A stretch of 8,515 nucleotides of DNA from Saprospiraceae bacterium. GTDB taxonomy: Bacteria; Bacteroidota; Bacteroidia; Chitinophagales; Saprospiraceae. Positions 5,600-8,515 of this stretch are shown here, one piece after another. The notes below the pieces were generated by a model. It made no database searches. It was not told where the DNA came from and was given only the letters and a program-made list of their open reading frames with translations. The stretch is from NCBI GenBank assembly GCA_007128085.1, contig SKYC01000358.1:1-8515 (forward strand), written 5' to 3'. Positions within the stretch are counted from its first letter, which is position 1. Every line of letters starts with the position of its first letter. Position numbers and translations under genes: made by a program.

Positions 5600-6556
5600 A
5601 TGACTACTGAAACGTCCATGTTAGACAAGTTTGAAGAAAAAATTCGAAAAGAAATAAAAATAGAACCCAGGGACTGGATGCCCGAGAAATACCGAAAAAC
5701 TTTGGTTCGGCAGATTTCTCAGCACGCTCACTCTGAAATCGTCGGTATGTTGCCCGAGGGCAATTGGATAACGCGTGCACCATCCATGAGGAGGAAAGTG
5801 GCCCTTTTGGCCAAAGTCCAGGACGAGGCCGGGCACGGACTCTACCTGTACAGCGCTGCTGAAACTTTGGGTACTACCAGAAAAGAAATGACAGACGATC
5901 TTCATACCGGAAAAGCCAAGTACTCCAGCATATTTAATTATCCCAGTTTGACCTGGGCAGATATAGGAGCCATTGGTTGGTTGGTGGACGGTGCGGCGAT
6001 TATGAATCAGGTGATGCTTTGCAGAACGTCTTATGGACCTTATGCCAGGGCTATGGTGAGAATTTGTAAGGAGGAGTCTTTTCACCAGCGACAGGGTTAT
6101 GAAATCATGCTGACACTGGCCCGCGGATCTGAAGAACAGAAAGCCATGGCTCAAGATGCACTCAATCGATGGTGGTGGCCGTCTTTGATGATGTTTGGTC
6201 CTCCGGATCACGAATCAAAACACACTGCCCAATCCATGGCCTGGAAGATCAAACGCAAAACCAATGACGAATTGAGACAGCAGTTTGTGGATGCCACGGT
6301 GCCGCAGGCAAAACTCATTGGCCTCAAAATCCCCGACTCCGACCTTAAGTGGAACGAGGAGAAAGGTAGTTACGACTTTGGCGAAATCGATTGGGATGAG
6401 TTTTGGAATGTAGTTAAAGGAAATGGCCCCTGTAACAAAGAACGCCTCAATGCCCGGGTAAAGGCATCCGAAAAGGGACAATGGGTACGAGAAGCAGCTG
6501 CGGCATTTGCTGAGAAGCAGAATCAAAGGAAAGCAAAGAAGGAGCAGGTCGCTTAA
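5600..6556 (+). CDS. paaA: Phenylacetyl-CoA epoxidase catalytic subunit PaaA
   Basis: PaaA is the di-iron subunit of the multicomponent oxygenase that converts phenylacetyl-CoA to the ring-1,2-epoxide, the oxygen-dependent step of the aerobic phenylacetate pathway in the cytosol. The 318-aa protein is colinear with E. coli PaaA: IEPRDWMPEKYRKTL (21-35), QHAHSEIVGMLPEGNWITRAP (41-61), KVQDEAGHGLYLYSAAETLG (72-91), KYSSIFNYPSLTWADIGAIGWLVDGAA (107-133), SYGPYARAMVRICKEESFHQRQG (144-166), NDELRQQFVDATVPQ (222-236) and GEIDWDEF (261-268). Likely iron ligands are Glu46, Glu76, His79, Asp130, Glu159 and His162, all present. ATG at 5600 is the right start; an ATG at 5592 is out of frame and stops at once. 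paaA leads the cluster, followed by paaB after 165 nt. Confidence 0.98.
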   Translation: MTTETSMLDKFEEKIRKEIKIEPRDWMPEKYRKTLVRQISQHAHSEIVGMLPEGNWITRAPSMRRKVALLAKVQDEAGHGLYLYSAAETLGTTRKEMTDDLHTGKAKYSSIFNYPSLTWADIGAIGWLVDGAAIMNQVMLCRTSYGPYARAMVRICKEESFHQRQGYEIMLTLARGSEEQKAMAQDALNRWWWPSLMMFGPPDHESKHTAQSMAWKIKRKTNDELRQQFVDATVPQAKLIGLKIPDSDLKWNEEKGSYDFGEIDWDEFWNVVKGNGPCNKERLNARVKASEKGQWVREAAAAFAEKQNQRKAKKEQVA

Positions 6557-6721
6557 TAAAGATAAGTTTTGCCCTTCCAATCAATAATGAGGTTCATTCT
6601 TTTTTCAATCCGCCCTAGATTGCCTTTAAAAAGCCATTTTTTTAATTTAAACGGCGAACAAATAGCGATCTGACCGGATGTAAAAACTGAAACCAAAATC
6701 AATTGTAAAAAAAAACCAAAA
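6557..6721. other. AT-rich spacer between paaA and paaB
   Basis: The 165-nt spacer has no convincing gene. It holds runs of A and T and an AT-only potential hairpin (TTAAAAA 6626-6632 / TTTTTAA 6639-6645) too weak to call a terminator. No exact TAnnTTTG box was found; TAAGTTTTG (near 6562-6570) has one base too many. paaB is therefore probably read from the paaA promoter. Confidence 0.5.
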
Positions 6722-7012
6722 ATGGATAAAGAAAAAGATTGGCCCTTGTGGGAAATTTTCATTCGAAGTCGTGCCGGACTGAATCACAAGCACGTTGGAA
6801 GTCTTCACGCTGCCGATGCCGATATGGCCATTGAAAATGCACGCGATGTTTACACGCGGAGAAATGAGGGAATTAGTATTTGGGTGGTAGAATCCAAACA
6901 CATAACAGCTTCCAATCCGGAAGACAGCGAGTCCCTTTTTGAACCGGCGGACAATAAAATATACCGACACCCGACCTTTTACAATCTGCCGGATGAGGTC
7001 AAACACATGTAA
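6722..7012 (+). CDS. paaB: Phenylacetyl-CoA epoxidase bridging subunit PaaB
   Basis: PaaB is the small non-catalytic subunit thought to hold PaaAC heterodimers together in the epoxidase complex. The product is 96 aa, essentially the length of E. coli PaaB (95 aa), and colinear with it: WPLWEIFIRSRAGLNHKHVG (7-26), SLHAADADMAIENARDVYTRR (27-47), EGISIWVVES (49-58), and the C-terminal KIYRHPTFYNLPDEVKHM (79-96). ATG at 6722 gives MDKEKDWPLWE, matching the family start; a purine-rich run precedes it. It lies 165 nt after paaA and 117 nt before paaC, looser than in proteobacterial paa operons. Confidence 0.97.
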   Translation: MDKEKDWPLWEIFIRSRAGLNHKHVGSLHAADADMAIENARDVYTRRNEGISIWVVESKHITASNPEDSESLFEPADNKIYRHPTFYNLPDEVKHM

Positions 7013-7043
7013 TGCGATTTGAAGTGTAATATTGGATTCATAA

Positions 7044-7092
7044 ATAGGTCTGTCATTCCCGGCAGGTAAAGATACAACATGCGGTGACCTAT
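7044..7092. repeat. 7-bp inverted repeat in the paaB-paaC spacer
   Basis: ATAGGTC (7044-7050) and GACCTAT (7086-7092) are perfect inverted arms around 35 nt, inside the 117-nt gap between paaB and paaC. The gap holds no recognisable gene or exact -7 box. It may be an mRNA stem affecting processing or relative expression of the two genes, or chance. Confidence 0.3.
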
Positions 7093-7129
7093 ACCCGGAA
7101 CTTCATGGCGGGCCATAAAAAATCAACAA

Positions 7130-7897
7130 ATGCAATCATATACCAAATACTCCCCCGAACTTGAATACGTATTGAGAATTGCCGACAACAGTTTAATAAT
7201 GGGTCACAGGGTCTCCGAATGGTGTGGCCACGGTCCTGTACTCGAGCAAGACATCGCACTGACCAATATCGCTTTGGATCTCCTCGGACAATCCCGCATG
7301 TACTTGCAATACGCAGCAGAATTAATGGGTGGAGAAGAAACCGAAGACAGCCTCGCCTTTTTGAGAGACGCGATGCAATTCAGGAACTGTCTCCTGGTCG
7401 AACGACCCAATGGAGACTTTGCCCACACCATGGTAAGAAGTTTCTTATTCGATTCTTTTCACTACTTTTTCACAAAAGAACTGTTAAACTCATCCGATAA
7501 GCGGTTGAAAGACATTGCAGAAAAATCGTTGAAAGAAATTACTTACCACCGAAAATTCAGTGCTGAATGGACGATTCGATTGGGCGACGGAACAGAAGAG
7601 AGCCACAACCGCATGCAAAATGCCGTAGATGAACTCTGGCCGTACAAAGGTGAACTCACCCATCCCGATTCACTGGATAAGAAAATGGCTAAAAAGGGAG
7701 TGGGCGTTGATTTAAAAAAGATAGAGCCCATGGTGGGTGAATTTGTTGGGCAGATTATGGATCGAGCGGGTTTAAAAACTCCGCAGGATGTCTATATGCA
7801 CCGCGGCGGCAAGGAAGGAACACACAGTGAACATCTCGGTTTCATTCTCGCCGAAATGCAATTTATGCAAAGAGCTTATCCGGGTCAAAAATGGTAA
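7130..7897 (+). CDS. paaC: Phenylacetyl-CoA epoxidase structural subunit PaaC
   Basis: PaaC has the same ferritin-like fold as PaaA and forms the heterodimer with it, but in this family it lacks a working di-iron site and serves a structural role. At 255 aa it is close to E. coli PaaC (248 aa). Landmarks: RVSEWCGHGPVLEQDIALTN (27-46), IALDLLGQSRMYLQYAAEL (47-65), LLVERPNGDFAHTMVR (88-103), EITYHRKFSAEW (136-147), LGDGTEESHNRMQNAVDELW (151-170), and the C-terminal GGKEGTHSEHLGFILAEMQ (226-244) ending PGQKW. ATG at 7130 fits the family N-terminus; the ATG at 7105 is out of frame. Only 4 nt separate the stop from paaD, so the two are translated from one mRNA. Confidence 0.97.
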   Translation: MQSYTKYSPELEYVLRIADNSLIMGHRVSEWCGHGPVLEQDIALTNIALDLLGQSRMYLQYAAELMGGEETEDSLAFLRDAMQFRNCLLVERPNGDFAHTMVRSFLFDSFHYFFTKELLNSSDKRLKDIAEKSLKEITYHRKFSAEWTIRLGDGTEESHNRMQNAVDELWPYKGELTHPDSLDKKMAKKGVGVDLKKIEPMVGEFVGQIMDRAGLKTPQDVYMHRGGKEGTHSEHLGFILAEMQFMQRAYPGQKW

Positions 7898-7901
7898 ACC
7901 A

Positions 7902-8408
7902 ATGAGTCTTACAGCCAGTAGTAAAGTATCAGAAAAAAAAATTTGGGAGGTTCTCGAAAATGTTAAGGATCCCGAAATTCCTGTTATTTCCGTGGTAGAC
8001 CTGGGGATCGTCAGGGAGGTGAATTTAAACGACAATGAGGTAGAAGTACTCATTACTCCCACCTATTCCGGTTGTCCGGCCATGTCTGTTATCCGACTGG
8101 AAATAACTACTGCTCTGCTGGATGCCGGCTTTGAAAACATAAAAATACGCACGGTCCTCTCCCCTGCCTGGACGACCAAGTGGATGTCAGAAAAAGGGAA
8201 AAAAGCCCTGAAAGAATACGGAATTGCTCCCCCTATGGACGATGAGCGCGGTGAAGCTGATTTATTTGGTGAAATGCCAGCCGTGGAATGCCCGCACTGT
8301 GGATCCGGGAATACCCGCATGACCAATCGCTTTGGGAGTACCCCCTGTAAGTCCCTTCACCAGTGCAAAGACTGCAAGGAACCTTTTGATTATTTCAAGT
8401 GTCATTGA
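7902..8408 (+). CDS. paaD: Phenylacetate degradation protein PaaD (MIP18/SufT-type epoxidase maturation factor)
   Basis: PaaD carries a DUF59/MIP18 domain, shared with iron-sulfur assembly proteins, and is thought to help mature the epoxidase metal centre rather than be a subunit. I start it at ATG 7902, giving 168 aa (E. coli 165 aa); the same frame is open upstream to 7788, but that would overlap most of the paaC 3' end and add residues with no family match. Landmarks: VKDPEIPVISVVDLGIVREV (21-40), TPTYSGCPAM (52-61) with Cys58, LSPAWTTKWMSEKGKKALKEYGIAPP (86-111), then a C-terminal cysteine-rich module with C130-x2-C133, C149, C155-x2-C158 and C167 (FGSTPCKSLHQC, EPFDYFKCH) that probably binds zinc or an Fe-S cluster. 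The motif cysteines are all present. Confidence 0.97.
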   Translation: MSLTASSKVSEKKIWEVLENVKDPEIPVISVVDLGIVREVNLNDNEVEVLITPTYSGCPAMSVIRLEITTALLDAGFENIKIRTVLSPAWTTKWMSEKGKKALKEYGIAPPMDDERGEADLFGEMPAVECPHCGSGNTRMTNRFGSTPCKSLHQCKDCKEPFDYFKCH

Positions 8409-8425
8409 GTGATTTAAAACTCAAT
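8404..8425. terminator. Hairpin over the paaD stop codon, between convergent gene ends
   Basis: ATTGAGT (8404-8410) and ACTCAAT (8419-8425) are perfect 7-bp inverted arms around an 8-nt loop. The stem contains the paaD TGA and the possible stop of the opposing frame. Neither strand has a T-tract after it, so it is at best a weak, Rho-assisted or RNA-stabilising element. Confidence 0.3.
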
Positions 8426-8515
8426 CCCCTATTGCACCCTCCAATTCAGAAAATCTTTGTTGTATATATTTTAGGTTGACTCCTTGCCAATCATGTATGG
8501 TAAAATGGGCCAGCT
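8421..8515 (-). CDS. Possible 3' end of a gene convergent with paaD (unidentified)
   Basis: On the minus strand a frame enters from the right edge and stays open for 30 codons to TGA at 8423-8421, ending in KYIQQRFSELEGAIGD. Composition looks protein-like (charged helix at the end), but the piece is too short to recognise and such a length is easily open by chance. If real, it converges on paaD, 12 nt away, and closes the paa cluster. A competing possibility is a plus-strand gene starting at ATG 8493 (MYGKMGQ), which would run out of the window. Confidence 0.3.
   Translation of the reverse strand, partial: LAHFTIHDWQGVNLKYIQQRFSELEGAIGD

Noticed and set aside
5621..6211. A 196-codon open frame on the minus strand opposite paaA
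   Set aside because: It lies wholly within paaA, has no recognisable domain, and is explained by the codon use of paaA on the other strand.
6626..6645. Hairpin in the paaA-paaB gap as a terminator
   Set aside because: The stem is AT-only and would be unstable; PaaB is part of the same complex, so a strong stop here is unlikely.
7788..7901. Longer version of paaD starting at 7788
   Set aside because: The extra 38 residues overlap the paaC end and have no counterpart in PaaD; ATG at 7902 gives the normal family length and a 4-nt gap.
8493..8515. Possible plus-strand gene start (MYGKMGQ) at the right edge
   Set aside because: Seven codons are too few to judge, no clear promoter precedes it, and it conflicts with the minus-strand frame. 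It stays open as an alternative.
1..8515. tRNA, rRNA, CRISPR, insertion sequence, phage or toxin-antitoxin content
   Set aside because: No tandem spaced repeats, transposase or integrase motifs, long terminal repeats or tRNA-like sequence were seen; the genes are housekeeping and catabolic.

Overview
The window looks like ordinary chromosomal DNA from a member of the Bacteroidota, perhaps a Saprospiria- or Cytophagia-like marine or soil aerobe; this rank is inferred. Three things support it. Several gene starts have a match to the Bacteroidota -7 promoter box TAnnTTTG nearby (ahead of rpsT, the BadF-type kinase and paaA). Strong Shine-Dalgarno sites are absent. The proteins resemble Bacteroidota versions of their families. 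No mobile element, CRISPR array, tRNA or rRNA gene was seen.

Left part, minus strand: a large multi-pass membrane protein of the TMTC/DUF1736-like glycosyltransferase type runs off the left edge (964 down to 1). Upstream of it lies a complete sucA (2-oxoglutarate dehydrogenase E1, 911 aa). The 195-nt gap between them holds a short hairpin with a T-tract that probably ends the sucA transcript. No sucB follows sucA here.

Middle: sucA and rpsT (ribosomal protein S20) diverge from a 342-nt AT-rich region. It contains a clear rpsT promoter, a 7+7 bp dyad in front of sucA, and a nested inverted repeat. rpsT converges on a BadF/BadG-type sugar kinase gene. The strong rpsT terminator hairpin lies inside the last codons of that kinase gene.

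Right part, plus strand: after a 185-nt divergent control region come paaA, paaB, paaC and paaD. These encode the oxygenase core of phenylacetyl-CoA epoxidase (PaaA catalytic, PaaC structural, PaaB bridging) and the PaaD maturation protein. The reductase gene paaE is not in the window. A small hairpin covers the paaD stop, and the end of a possible opposing gene reaches the right edge. The aerobic phenylacetate route ends in acetyl-CoA and succinyl-CoA and so feeds the TCA cycle in which SucA acts, but nothing shows that the two loci are co-regulated.

I found no convincing new biological system. The points most worth a second look are the altered signature residues in the TMTC-like protein and in the kinase, the stand-alone sucA, the gene-embedded terminator, the dyads at the paaA and kinase promoters, and the loose spacing of paaA, paaB and paaC.
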